Assembly: GCA_030159075.1 (NCBI GenBank)
Contig: BROG01000350.1
Coordinates: 434,001-498,000, forward strand
Source of the DNA: Atrina japonica
Lineage: Eukaryota > Mollusca > Bivalvia > Pterioida > Pinnidae
Direction of reading: 5' to 3'
DNA length: 64,000 nt
Below, piece after piece: positions 36,501 to 46,280 of the stretch. How positions within the stretch are numbered: position 1 is the first letter of the stretch; each line of letters opens with the position of its first letter. A program made the translations under genes and the position numbers. Under the pieces are notes generated by a model. That model was not told where the DNA came from and ran no database searches. It saw only the letters and a list, made by a program, of their open reading frames with translations.

Positions 36501-39354
36501 GAGCGGCTATATATGGTAAGTGCTACATTTAGAGTTGTTATATGTGGTATGTGTTAACATTTATAGTGGTCACTTGTTTATGGTATTGTTAATTGACTGA
36601 CTGTGAGTACATCAGAGTGGCTATAAGTTGTAATTCTGTATCAGAGCGGCTATATATGGTAAGTGCTACATTTAGAGTTGCTATATGTGGTATGTGCTAA
36701 CATTTAGAGTGGTCACTTGTTTATGGTATTGTTAATTGACTAACTGTTAGTACATCAGAGTAGCTATAAGTCATAATTCTGTATCAGAGCGGCTATATAT
36801 GGTAAGTGCTACATTTAGAGTTGCTATATTTGGTATGTGCTAACATTTATAGTGGTTACTTGTTTATGGTATTGTTAATTGACTAACTGTTAGTACATCA
36901 GAGTAGCTATAAGTCGTAATTCTGTATCAGAGCGGCTATATATGGTAAGTGCTACATTTAGAGTTGCTATATGTGGTAAGTGCTACAATTAGAGTTGCTA
37001 CTTGTTTATAGTATTGTTAATTGACTGGCTGTGAGTACATTAGAGTGGCTATTAGTTGTAATTCTGTATCAGAGTGGCTATATGTGATTAGTACATTTAA
37101 CTGACTAAATGTGAGCTTGTCACTATGTCTATTTATGGTTAGTTCTGTATCAGTGTGGCTATTTTTGTGAGTATACCTGAGTGACTTTATGTGGTTAGAA
37201 CTACATTAACATATCAGCAATGAATCTCTTGATGGTCTCACTGATACAACATAAAGGTGGGAGGGACTTGAGGATACAACATGAGAGTATGAGGGACTCG
37301 ATACAACGTGATAGTGGGAGGGACTCAATGATACAACATGAGAGTAGGATGGACTCATTGATACCACTTGAAAGTGGGAGGGATTTAATGATACAATTTG
37401 AGGGTGGGAGGGACTCCATGATACAACATGAGAGTCCGAGGGACTCAATGAAACAATATGATAGTGGGAGGGACTAGGTGATGCAAAATGAGAGTGAGAG
37501 GGACTCAGTGATATAAATTGTGAGTGGGACTCAATGATACAGCATGAGAGTGGGAAGAGCTCAATGATACAACATAAGAGTGGGAGGTAATGAGTTAAAT
37601 GGTACACCATGAGAGTGGAAGGAACTCAATGATATAACATGAGAGTAGGATGGACTCACTGATACAAAAATGAAAGTGGGAGGGACACAGTAATACAACA
37701 TGATAGTAGAGGGACTCAATGATACAACTTGAGAGATGGATAGACTCAATGATACAACATGAGAGTGGGAAGAATTTAATGATACAACATCAGAGTGGGA
37801 GGGACTCAATGATACAACATTAGAGTTGGAAGTGTTGGACTCAATGATACAACATATGAATGGGGGACTCGATGATACAAAATGAGAGTGGGAGGGATTT
37901 AATGATACAACATCAGAGTGGGAGGGACTCAGTGATATAACATGAGAGTGGGAGGGACTCAATGACACAACATGATTGTAGGAGGGACTCAATGTTACAA
38001 CATAAGAGTGGAAGGTTACAAGTTCAATACATCAGCATGAAACCTCTTTTTGGACTCACTGGTACCTTGGAAACAGAATATTTCAGGTTTAATACAGTAT
38101 CATGGAACCTCATGTTATACTCATCTAATCAAGGTTCCACTATACATAATCAAGTTGATTATTTTTGGTGATATATATACACACGGAGTTAACTCCACTT
38201 ATAATGAAACCATATGTAACAAAATATCGGTTACAACAAGATTATATCTATTCCATTTGGATTTCTTATATTATTGTAAATAAATTGAAATAATGAAATT
38301 CAGCTATTACAAGGTTTAAATCTGTCTTCTTTCCATTTCGTTATAAGTGGAGTTGATTGGATATATTATTATATATACAGTTCACCCCCGTTATATCCCC
38401 CTCTGTTATAATGCCAAACCCGCGTAATGCCACTATTTTTTGAGGAATGGATTTCCTACCATATAATTCCCTCGTTGTAATGCCAAAACCGGCATACTGC
38501 CATCCACCGCCAATTCTCCGGTACAAATGGTCATTTTTACATGTTTAATCCCTCAAACATATCGCTAGACCAGATGAAAAAACAGGTAAAACTGTTAGCC
38601 AACGTTAGTTTGTTAACTTCATACTTTTACTGCAAGGGGAGATAACTCGAATATCGAGTGTCATAAACTGGCATCCGGATGTATGAACAAAGTGTAGAAG
38701 TCAGACGGGGACCAGCTTATGAGTGTCACAATTTTCAAATCTTGCTTTGGTGAAAGTTGAAAAAAATCAACACATCATGTGTTTACACAGCAATTATCAC
38801 ACATCAAGAACTAATTATGAGTTGATGAAATATATAAACTTAAAGCCTTTGTATTACTTGCCTTTCAAAGAGTTATTTCAAACAATGATGAAAGTTAGCA
38901 TAAGAAATAGATCTAGAGTTTCTGGTCGTCAAACATGTACTGCTACATATTTTTGACGGTTTAAGTTTTGCCATTTTAATATGGTGGCCAAATTGAACAA
39001 ACTTAAACAATAAACACATATATCCAAATTTACGATAGTGAGTTGTAAACAGGATATGATATACAACAGGGATTAAAGGCAAGTCATTATGAAAATGACC
39101 ACACCTAGAAAGTAGTAAACCTCGATATATTGCCAAACCCGTTACACTGCCAAAATTCAGTAAAACAAAAGGTGTTGGTATATATGAACTGTAAATGTTT
39201 ATATCAATTGTAAATTCTTATTCCATCTAGTATTTTTTTTTGCAGGGGCAGATTCAGAATGGAAAGGAAAAACGGGACAACATTTGATTGCAGAATTCCA
39301 CAGTTTCATTTGGAGAGTAATTTAGATTACAAGTGGTCAGAGTTAGAAAAATAA
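22569..39354 (+). CDS. POLDIP2: POLDIP2 (polymerase delta-interacting protein 2), 11 exons, complete
   Basis: Exons 22569-22678, 25376-25439, 26420-26529, 27303-27396, 27657-27720, 31661-31771, 32670-32776, 34677-34703, 35455-35580, 35896-35975, 39246-39354 total 1002 nt: 333 residues plus TAA, all splice phases consistent. Recognised by ETGQVFIHKAFGYRGVILFP (56-75), PGxDYVSHEDVVPYTS-type sequence (about 147-162), HPWMRLSDV and TTENIRVSVIPFY (about 192-216), WRYCVRLENL (230-239) and WGRFRMER (298-305). The N-terminus is basic and lacks acidic residues, fitting a mitochondrial presequence. Residues about 50-165 correspond to the YccV/HspQ-like domain and about 195-325 to the ApaG/DUF525 domain. 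In mammals the protein acts in mitochondria and nucleus, binding the p50 subunit of DNA polymerase delta, PCNA and PrimPol, and influencing the ClpXP protease. A poly(A) signal AATAAA overlaps the stop (39353-39358). The human protein is slightly longer (368). Confidence 0.95.
22679..25375 (+). other. POLDIP2 intron 1
   Basis: 2.7 kb of AT-rich DNA. Only a partial MITE-related segment at about 25020-25180 (gaccacctgtcttaagagat) is recognised. Confidence 0.5.
25376..25439 (+). CDS. POLDIP2: POLDIP2 exon 2
   Basis: Acceptor ttctttcag, donor GGCCAG/gtacga. Residues 37-58, ending YETGQ. Phase 2 in, 0 out. Start of the conserved YccV-like region. Confidence 0.92.
25941..26335. repeat. ~33-bp minisatellite, about 12 copies
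   Basis: Unit starts ccacctgtcttgagagacca and continues ctcttgtaaatga. The left edge begins cagtggaacttctcttgaga, the terminus of the MITE family seen at 11665, so the array probably grew from a MITE end. In POLDIP2 intron 2. Confidence 0.88.
26337..26378. repeat. (CT)n(AT)n microsatellite
   Basis: A CT run followed by AT, about 40 bp, immediately after the 33-bp array and 40 bp upstream of POLDIP2 exon 3. Confidence 0.93.
26420..26529 (+). CDS. POLDIP2: POLDIP2 exon 3
   Basis: Acceptor taatttcag, donor CAGAA/gtatgtg. Residues 59-94 plus two bases, with FGYRGVILFPWLARVYD, the most conserved POLDIP2 block. The open frame runs on to 26791, but that part is intron. Confidence 0.95.
27303..27396 (+). 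CDS. POLDIP2: POLDIP2 exon 4
   Basis: Acceptor tttatttccag, donor GAACCA/gtaagt. Residues 95-126: a charged Lys/Glu linker, then RRLFYQVLMDSRDHKYV. Phase 2 in, 0 out. Confidence 0.92.
27657..27720 (+). CDS. POLDIP2: POLDIP2 exon 5
   Basis: Acceptor actttatttcag, donor TTTCAG/gtaatg. Residues 127-147 plus one base (RIQTDAVTYLGNSSKDLTVI). Degraded copies of its 3' half plus donor recur in the intron that follows. Confidence 0.92.
27721..28200 (+). repeat. Tandem degraded copies of exon 5 end plus 5' splice site
   Basis: Six blocks resemble the exon segment from tacctgggtaacagcag to tgactgttatttcaggtaat: near 27755, 27862, 27938, 28010, 28090 and 28149. Several keep the cag/gtaa donor word. 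Each is followed by cccagttattttatcg- or aatcaattgatcatat-type intron sequence, so the repeat unit spans exon end, donor and proximal intron. Confidence 0.8.
28262..30560. repeat. Minisatellite, 34-bp unit, ~65 copies, with higher-order repeats
   Basis: Unit begins ttatcaggacctgtgcagta and continues gttagatctggaga. A non-satellite spacer (about 130 bp, containing tttgaaaggtgctttttaac and atattgtccagaagtatgtt) occurs at about 29385-29515, 30040-30175 and 30520-30645. Whole blocks of satellite plus spacer have therefore duplicated. Located in POLDIP2 intron 5. Confidence 0.93.
31406..31564. mobile_element. MITE-like element in POLDIP2 intron 5
   Basis: Left end cagtggaacctgtcttgg is matched by right end tcaagacaggatctactg in inverse orientation. 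Same broad family as 11665-11822 but more diverged and without a clear TA duplication at the right edge. Confidence 0.5.
31661..31771 (+). CDS. POLDIP2: POLDIP2 exon 6
   Basis: Acceptor ttctataccag, donor ACAACG/gtgaga. Residues 148-184 plus one base, with GMDYVSHEDVVPYTSSEK. Phase 1 at both ends. Confidence 0.95.
31814..32011. repeat. Perfect 99-bp tandem duplication
   Basis: Two adjacent identical copies beginning ttgggggcattgtgccttta at 31814 and 31913, about 40 bp into POLDIP2 intron 6. No mismatches seen, so it is recent. Frames across it are duplicated shadows. Confidence 0.95.
32670..32776 (+). CDS. POLDIP2: POLDIP2 exon 7
   Basis: Acceptor tttcttacag, donor TGTGGA/gttagt. Residues 185-220, with REHPWMRLSDVF and TTENIRVSVIPFYIG, the start of the ApaG-like domain. 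The donor is a non-optimal gttagt, a few bases from an inverted-repeat element. Confidence 0.93.
33543..33578. repeat. Poly(A) run
   Basis: About 36 consecutive A residues inside the inverted-repeat element of intron 7. Confidence 0.95.
33875..33965. repeat. Degenerate (ATTT)n tract
   Basis: Repeated ttatttatctattt words, about 90 bp, inside the same inverted-repeat element. Confidence 0.85.
34677..34703 (+). CDS. POLDIP2: POLDIP2 exon 8, 27-nt microexon
   Basis: Acceptor tttatttcag, donor TACATG/gtgagt. Nine codons (PSEQSDLYM), phase 0-0, between FYIGCG and WRYCVRLENL. Vertebrate POLDIP2 also has a short, variable loop at this point before the conserved WRYC. Confidence 0.8.
35455..35580 (+). 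CDS. POLDIP2: POLDIP2 exon 9
   Basis: Acceptor atttcttatag, donor GGAAAA/gtgagt. Residues 230-271, WRYCVRLENLGDEQVQLRDR followed by HWYIFSLGGTIEEVRGNGVVG, the central strands of the ApaG fold. Phase 0-0. Confidence 0.95.
35896..35975 (+). CDS. POLDIP2: POLDIP2 exon 10
   Basis: Acceptor tattttcag, donor TATATGTG/gtaagt. Residues 272-297 plus two bases (QPILSKDQKTYQYSSHVSLQ, then AQSGYM). Its last bases plus donor are the seed of the array that follows. Confidence 0.93.
35976..37080 (+). repeat. ~140-bp tandem array carrying copies of the exon 10 end and 5' splice site
   Basis: About eight units. Each contains cttgtttatggtattgttaa and a segment tatcagagcggctatatatg/gtaagtgct that closely matches the real exon 10 junction (cagagtggttatatgtg/gtaagtgct). 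At least seven such donor copies are present, roughly every 140 bp from about 36069 to 36927. Confidence 0.88.
37230..38015. repeat. Degenerate minisatellite, ~28-bp unit, ~27 copies
   Basis: Unit begins gagtgggagggactcaatga and continues tacaacat. Located in POLDIP2 intron 10. The Ser/Pro/His-rich open frames on both strands are repeat translations. Confidence 0.9.
38188..38357. repeat. Short inverted repeat in POLDIP2 intron 10
   Basis: gagttaactccacttataat (38188-38207) pairs with cgttataagtggagttgatt (38339-38358). Followed by a dispersed-type sequence with two aatgccaaacccg words (38380-38500; a related word recurs at 39131). Confidence 0.5.
39246..39354 (+). CDS. POLDIP2: POLDIP2 exon 11 (stop)
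   Basis: Acceptor tttttttgcag. Residues 298-333 and TAA at 39352-39354, encoding WGRFRMERKNGTTFDCRIPQ and a short charged tail. AATAAA overlaps the stop, so the 3' UTR may be very short. Confidence 0.95.
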
Positions 39355-39985
39355 TAAATTTTACTTAAAATTATTTTGATTTTGGTTTTATTACCTTGTG
39401 ATACTTGATACTGAATTTTGATAGCCATTGTAATGCTATGGTTGCAACTTTCCTGAACGATTTATCCCATATTTATCCCCAAAATGGTAAGTGTAATAAT
39501 GGCAAAGGCATCCCCAGAGGATAAAGTTTCTTATATTATGGTATGTTTGAATGAAGTTGAGACTTCTGTATCATAGACTGTGTGTCTGGTAAAATATGAA
39601 CAGCTAATTTCAGGTATTTAAAAACAAAAATATGACAGATTTTCTTTAAGTTTTCCTTGTATTGGACTAAACGAATTTGCTAGTCTGTTAAGTTACCATC
39701 GTACTTGTATGTAATGCCATTTTCTAGAATATTTGTTCATAGTTTCTATCTACCCTTTTGGGTAAGATATATTATTTACAAAACCGACATGTCAACAAAT
39801 TAATAATTTGCATGGTTGTATGAATGATGTATGCCTCGCATACTTTGCTATCAGTTGATTTCCTATAATTGTCAGAAATAGTATGATACAATTAAAGTTC
39901 AATTATGCCTTAGCTTTGTATTATTTGAATCTTACTTGCCCCAAGCCATTTGAGTAAGTTAGATGCCATAAAAAAAATTTCGTCA

Positions 39986-40240
39986 GGGCCTCTGGCCGAG
40001 TGGTTAGAGCCTAGTGCATTGAACCATGAAGTCTCTCACTTCTGGTCAGCAAGGGGTCAACCCCTGATGGAACCTAAGTTGTTTTTTATTTAGAAAGTTG
40101 CCAGTTTACTTGTGCAAGGCCAATGGTCTCTTCCCATGTACATAGTAACTTGGTTTCTCTACCATAAAAAACTGGCCATCACCATAGAACTGAAAAATTG
40201 TCGTTATTTGTAAAACACTATTAAAAACAAAACAAACCAA
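39986..40240 (+). mobile_element. tRNA-derived SINE (family 2)
   Basis: Head gggcctctggccgagtggtt looks like the A box of a Leu/Ser-type tRNA, with a B-box-like word ggggtcaacccc about 60 bp later. The body carries gccagtttacttgtgcaagg and a tail rich in aaaacaaaac. Related copies: 50917-51085 (headless) and 56092-56345. Confidence 0.75.
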
Positions 40241-41513
40241 ATATTGTCATGAGAAATATCCATATACAAATGGTGGTATAATGTGTGCATACCAATGGCT
40301 TACACTTACAAATAATACTTGCTTTTCATCAACGAACTTTTGTGCCCAATTATGTGTTTGTATAGATTTATATACACACATGTATATATAGTTTTTCAGT
40401 TTTGATGTTAACCTGGTTTTAATTGTTTTGTTCCAATTTAAAACATAAATTTGTATTTAAATGTTAAATGATTTTTTAAATAATGCCTTACTTGTTTGTC
40501 AAATGATACTTACATGTAAGTCAAGGCCAGTTAATAGTTTATTTATAGCTCAAGGTCATGGATTCAGTTATATGAATCACTTAGTCATATATCACGTTAC
40601 TGTAAAACAGTTGATAAAGATGTCTTCTACAAGATGTCAGCGAACCAATCATGATGTTTCTTTTTTAAGCTAAAGATACAATTCATATTCATAGATTGAC
40701 AGTCGCACCTCCATAACACCTGTTCCCACCTCTGTATTTTACAGAATCTGTTTGTTTGATTTTCATCATTTGTTTATTCGTGTTATTGTCTTTTTGGTAT
40801 ATGTAGTTTAGATATTGTTAGTTAACACATATTTATTATGCACCGTAATTCCCTGCTTATCGCCTGCAGGTTATAAGTTTTTTTTTTCAAGGAAAATTTG
40901 GTCTTGCGAGCTATTTGTTGTTGCAGGCTAACTGGATCTCCTTTTTTCTTTGTTTTAAGTTAAATACTATAAAACACAACAACATTTGACAAGAAAATAA
41001 ACAATTTATAAACATCACAATAATTATCATTTATTTGTCCAAGCCTTATTTTCCTCATAGTCGATGTGAATAAATTTTATATGGCTCTGTGTGTTACCTG
41101 CGGATAATCTAGCGATGTGGGTAATCTAGAGATGTGGGCTAGCTGACATTTTTTTTAGTAGAAGGATTTTAGGTCAATGCGGGCTATGCATGATCTGTTG
41201 CTCAAGAGTAGTCCGCCTTAAAATATACGGTAAAAAATAATTGAAAATAGGACATTGTGTAAGCAGTCCTCAATCACAGGTGATTTTGATAGGTCATTTT
41301 GTTATCCTTGAGTTGTGTTGCTAGGTGATTATGAGACATGAACAAATGTTTGAATCATGGGAGAAAAATAATCAAACGTGTGTGTGTGAGTTGTAAGGGA
41401 TCCGCTTGGTACGAATGTGAAAGTCCAATCCTCCGGAAACCTTGGATTGGATAATCATTTTCTTACCACTCAGTTAGAGGTTTCCTTATCCACTCCACAC
41501 ACCTATATATATA

Positions 41514-41668
41514 GACAAAACTACACATGTTTCTATCCGTATCATCAGACTGCACAAGATCATTGTAGCGGAAGGATTCAACGAGAGCGTACACGAGCTG
41601 AATCCATCTGCTACAACGATCAATTGCAGTCTGATGATATGGATAGAAACATTTGTGTGGTTTTGTTT
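41514..41668. mobile_element. Hairpin (foldback) element, ~60-bp arms
   Basis: The left arm catgtttctatccgtatcat continuing cagactgcacaagatcattg is mirrored by the right arm, which ends agtctgatgatatggataga then aacat. A loop of about 22 bp (caacgagagcgtacacgagctg region) separates them. Arms pair with only a few mismatches. No coding potential. Confidence 0.75.
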
Positions 41669-43411
41669 TTATTACATGCCCCGTATTTATCTATATCTAT
41701 ACACAGATTTAAAATTCATTCCACTTTAACGACGCCATCAAATATTTTGGATGACATGAATGCCATTTAGAAAAATAGCTCCGGCGAAATTTCTGTATCC
41801 AACTATGTGCAATGTGACATTGCGTATTGCAATCAGCCCTTGGTATTTATCATTTACGTCAGATCAATTTATTTCACGTCACTTGAATTACATCTATCTG
41901 TATACAGTTATAATTTTACAAAAAAAAATTACGTAAAAGATTGCTTTGTGAAATGAATTGTTTACTAAATATGAGAATCATGTTACTTGATCATGTTTGT
42001 ACTTTGAGCCTTTATGACAAGAATTACTATGTTGTATTACATCGTATCAGTACCAGTACTTTTGTGTATCAGAGCCGACACTGTATGACTATGTGTCATT
42101 ATGATATCAATTATACATTGTACGTGTCACGACTTGCCTAAGTAAGATATTACATATCATACCTTGGGTACTCATATTGTGTCGTGATGGTAAAATACAA
42201 CTTAAGTAAGGTCATAGGTCCAATATCATTGTTTCTTCTTCATTTTAACACAATTCTCTACAGTTGCCGTATTTTCGTTATGAATTGGTCGCCTGATTGT
42301 TGAACATTTCGAGTTACAGACTGTCTGTGCTGTAGGATCTATTATTATACCTACTGTTTTATCACTAAAATACAGATGAATTGAATGCCATGAAATAAAT
42401 AGGTTAATCTAATTTATAATTTGTAAGTAAAACATTAAAATATAAGATTACTTGCTCCTCAGTATTATCTTGTTTTTTATGCATTGAGATCAAAGATGTC
42501 AGATGTCACAATTCATACGTTGTGCCAAGGCATGTCGCTCTTAGGAATGATGCACTGTTTTGATCTCTTTGTTTGTGTGGTAAACTTTGTCACATGTTGG
42601 TTTCCGTCAATAACTGGAGTTTATTTTCTCAAATTTAAACCACATTTGGTAAAGCAGTTGATATCAATGCCAGTCGTGTGGGGTTTGTAATTACAAATTG
42701 TCTTCACCAATGTCTAGGCTCTCAGTATTATATTTCTCACGTGAAAAGGCTCAAGAATGACGGAACCTTCGAAAGTCCAGATAATTTATATTAAAGGTTT
42801 CTGATATGTAAACTAAAACATTCTAACAACAGAAAATGTCACAGTATATCTGTTGTTCATGTCATAAGACTATTTGTATTCCTTGTTTTTCAGTATTCAA
42901 CAATTTTAGATCAGAAATAAGATTTATTTTTTTACATCCTTAAAAAACCGTTTTCTTACTGAAATGGTATATGTAAATTCATATACCATGTCATTGGTAA
43001 TCTAAGTTAAGTAATTTGTCCAACACAACTTTGATTCTAAACCAATTGCACAGACAAGTATATTAAAGAAGATTCTTGAGGTGTTACATGTTACTATATA
43101 TGGCATAGTCCAATCGATATAACGGGGCAAAGTAACCGTTTGGTTACCATAGTAATGGCCTTATTCACTTTTCAGTTATGACAGGCCTCACAGAGAAAAA
43201 ACGTTTTAGTCCTCACTGGATACTCGTCTGATGACAAGTATAATCTTGCTGCCAGTGTTAATGTTCTGCTTTGATACCTAACTCGTCCAGGGGTTCACAA
43301 GATTCCGCCCCGGCAGTTTAAATGTATTTATGACCAAGCGGAGTATCAAATTTGCTATGTACACCAGGTTTACCTCTTTACTATGTATGTCAGTCCGGCT
43401 GCTGTTTTCTA

Positions 43412-43454
43412 TGTGGAGGAGCCTTTAAAACGTTCGAATCGGAATTGAGTTGTG
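43412..43454 (+). repeat. 43-bp direct repeat, left copy
   Basis: Begins tgtggaggagcctttaaaac and ends gaattgagttgtg. Identical to 46281-46323 over all 43 bases. Together they bracket the virus-derived genes. Confidence 0.95.
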
Positions 43455-43652
43455 AGTAGTATATGGTAGGCACTTCAGCCCACCTTTTTCCGAGAAACGA
43501 AACGTACCTAGATTTCCAGGAATTGCAGTTATATATAGCCGATGATATATATATATATAACATAGTCACGCTCCGGTGATCACCAGGTAAATGCCGTATG
43601 AGTCGTTTCAATTTGTTTCGCCTTACTGGTGCCCAACGGTATAATATAAAAA

Positions 43653-44414
43653 TTGACCAATTTTGATCAATTCGACCAAAAGAAGTTAACCCTCGAAGAA
43701 ACTAAATCAGTGTTTTATAATATATTTTATGATGGCCAGTCTCTTAGATTACTGACTCCCCTCTTAATAGCGGGGGGTAGAGGTAGTTGGTTTTATGGTG
43801 TTACGATGAGAATTATGCAAAGAAGCATGGAAAATTTGTGCAAGTTATTAAACAGATTGAAGAATTTCTTGACAATGAACATAGTAAAATCTATAGTAAG
43901 GAGGTGGAATTTGATGTGAAAAAAATTAAAATTTTACGGAGTACCATCACTAAAAATTATTATATTTTCCCCACACGTAAAGAAAAAAGATCTCTTTTTT
44001 TAAAATCATTAAAAAGTCCTGATTCGATGGGAAGGAAAAGTTGCGTTGTTGATCCATTTGATGACAACATACCGTTTTGTAATGCTTGGGGTATTTTAGC
44101 ATTCGCACCTATTTATATATTTAATAAGACGGCTGAAGAGATTGAGCTTTTTGCGGATTTTGTTTTTATTGAGGAAGAGTTTGAAGGATCTATATTATGA
44201 AGAACGTTGGGCTAAAAGTAAAGAAGAGGCGAGAGAAATTGTCAGACGGAAGTTACACAAAATGTTGGGCTACGACTACGAACTTAGTTTTGATGCTAAG
44301 GCGCATGATTAATGGGAAAATGAATATGAGATGTGGGATAATTTATATAAGTCTGGTAACTATGAAATTATATTAAAATTACTAGAAATGATATCATTAT
44401 TAGAAAAACAGTAA
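43653..44414 (+). pseudogene. Unrecognised virus-cassette gene, broken
   Basis: Coding-like sequence passes through three frames: 43653 to about 43785, then about 43787-44200, then about 44200-44414 with an in-frame TAA at 44310-44312. The first frame opens without ATG (TTG at 43653). Residue content is Lys/Glu-rich with aromatic residues (for example YYIFPTRKEKRS) and no motif I can assign. It faces the ATPase end to end, about 40 bp apart. Likely another viral structural or accessory protein, but this is inference from position only. Confidence 0.55.
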
Positions 44415-44454
44415 AAGAAACCAATGTATTAATTTATATTTACAAAAATATAAA

Positions 44455-45086
44455 TTATTGTATAAACTTGTATCCAGTAGGTTGTTCTGTTCGTAAGATT
44501 AGTTTAGAGTGTTTGCGCTGCGATAATTCATGTTTGAGATATCTTTTCTCCTCGTCTGGAACAACATCATTCTCATCTAAGCATTCATTGTAACTAAACT
44601 TGTCCTTAGTGAAGAATAGTGCAACCCATTTGATTTGTGTACGAAAATCTTTGGACGCACTACTATATATCTCTGCGTTAATATCCACACAGATTGATTG
44701 GCATGTCTTCCCGAAAATGCTAACATGGACAGAGCATCAGCTTTCTTTTTTATTTGTCTCGTAGCTGAACAGTCATCTATGATGTACAACGTAGATGTTC
44801 CTTTATATTTGTCATAAAAGAGTCTTAACAAGTCCTGCAATCTTTCTTCTCCTGTTTTTGACACTGGGTTAACGATGACAACGCGTTTGTCTTTTGGGTG
44901 TTTGACATCATCCCCAATCCATTTTCTCGATCTGTAAGCTTTGTTGAAATCGATCGAAGGACACAGGATCACAATGTGTTCGAAGAAATCTTTGTATTCG
45001 TCTTCTAATAGATCTAGAACAAACTCAGTCTTCCCGCAACCTATGGCGCCCACAATCATAGCGGAATGAGGTTGTCGAATGTACAT
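44455..45086 (-). pseudogene. A32-like packaging ATPase, frameshifted
   Basis: ATG at 45086. The first frame runs to 44577 and contains a Walker A motif (GAIGCGKTE, residues 13-21), a Walker B-type strand (TLYIIDDCSA, about 97-106) and a downstream sensor-like segment SVWILTQRY (about 132-140). The continuing C-terminal part is in another frame (about 44695-44455), so one frameshift lies near 44690-44700. The family (FtsK/HerA superfamily, poxvirus A32 relatives) pumps DNA into capsids of Polinton-type and nucleocytoplasmic large DNA viruses. Size (about 210 residues if intact) fits the short viral versions. Confidence 0.75.
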
Positions 45087-45107
45087 TTTTTATATGACTT
45101 TAATTTT

Positions 45108-46251
45108 TTAAGATATAACGCTCGCGAAACGACCGTTTGACATGTTAATCTGCCCATCTTTTACTACAAAAATGTAAACATCCAAGGGATCAGTATCAGT
45201 TTCTGGAGTTCTCTCGATTCTGACGGAAACACCTTCACTAATGTTTTGAAGCTTACGACCTGATCCGTGGAGATGATTTTCTGGTGTAGTTCGTAAATCT
45301 AACCAGAGAGCGTAATGGTTTTTGAGGTATTTTCCCTAAAGTTATTTCGCTTAACATGAGTTCTTTGGCTATTAATTCTGTAGCGTTTTTCGCGATTTAG
45401 GGAAGCTGAGAAAAACTTTTTAATTTCTTCAAATTGGTGATATGGTCTCATTCCAGCTGAGAAGAGTTGGTTTGGTTGTCCCTCGATGGTTGTTTCCACT
45501 TTGGTGATTCTAGGATTATAAAATTTTTCAGGATTGTTTTTAGAAATATCTTTGAAGAGAAACAGAATGCCTGAGAGAGATCGCGCTGGGGTGTTAATTT
45601 GATAATTGAGGATGCCATCTGATTTACTCATCGTCGTTTTGCGATATCGTAATATTTGGTTGAAGTAATAAGCGTGGTCTCCATTATATCTTTGTCTGAT
45701 GCTGCGAGCGAGAGTGGCATCAGTAATTTTTTCGAATTCCAAAGCGATGTTGGTTCGCCTTATAACTTATCGCTTTATCAGCATCACTGGGGTCTGTCGA
45801 GACGACGTGTTTGGCATCGTTTAAATGTTAGCATGTATTCCAATCTATCTTGTAATCCTGCTTGATAAAATGGTTCGCTTGTCTCCAAGATTTCGAAATC
45901 CAAGGGAATGCAAAAACGATTCCTGAACGCCGCAACAATTTCGTAGTCTTCGTTTGTGTCGAGAGGTATTTTATAGCTGGAGGGTTTTGCTCTTACCATA
46001 TTTAGATCTTTATTCTGTATTCCCTGATAGACCATATTACGTCGTTCTACTTTCCAAAGATCGTTATAGACGAAGAATTTATCAGCATCGTCGAGGGTTT
46101 GAACGGTGTGTCCTGAGAGCTTCACCTCGATTTTTTTAATGATGTTACGTCCCAGATTATTATAAACACCTATTTTAGTGAGATCACCACCTTCAACAGC
46201 GACTTCCATATCAAAGCATAAATTTTGCTCTTCTGGGAACGATGACATCAT
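45108..46251 (-). pseudogene. Probable double jelly-roll major capsid protein, two frameshifts
   Basis: Three consecutive frames read as one protein: 46251-45784 (ATG ATG start), about 45742-45299, and about 45298-45108 (stop TAA). Total length would be near 380 residues. Recognisable blocks are DLTKIGVYNNLGRNIIKKIE in the first part, KFYNPRITKVETTIEGQPNQ with FSAGMRPYHQFEEIKKFF in the second, and a Gly/Asn-rich C-terminus in the third. This resembles the capsid-type protein found beside A32-like ATPases in virus-derived loci of mollusc and cnidarian genomes. A structure-based comparison would be needed to confirm the double jelly roll. Confidence 0.6.
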
Positions 46252-46280
46252 TATCGCGTAAAATTGGGGAAAACGAACCG

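Larger units (their letters stand above)
39360..43411. other. Intergenic, AT-rich
   Basis: Apart from a SINE (39986-40240) and a hairpin element (41514-41668) nothing is recognised. Frames of 60-117 codons show no family features and no consistent splicing. Confidence 0.5.

Noticed and set aside
37206..37992. Long Ser/Pro/His-rich frames on the minus strand
   Set aside because: They follow the 28-bp satellite periodicity and have no splice support.
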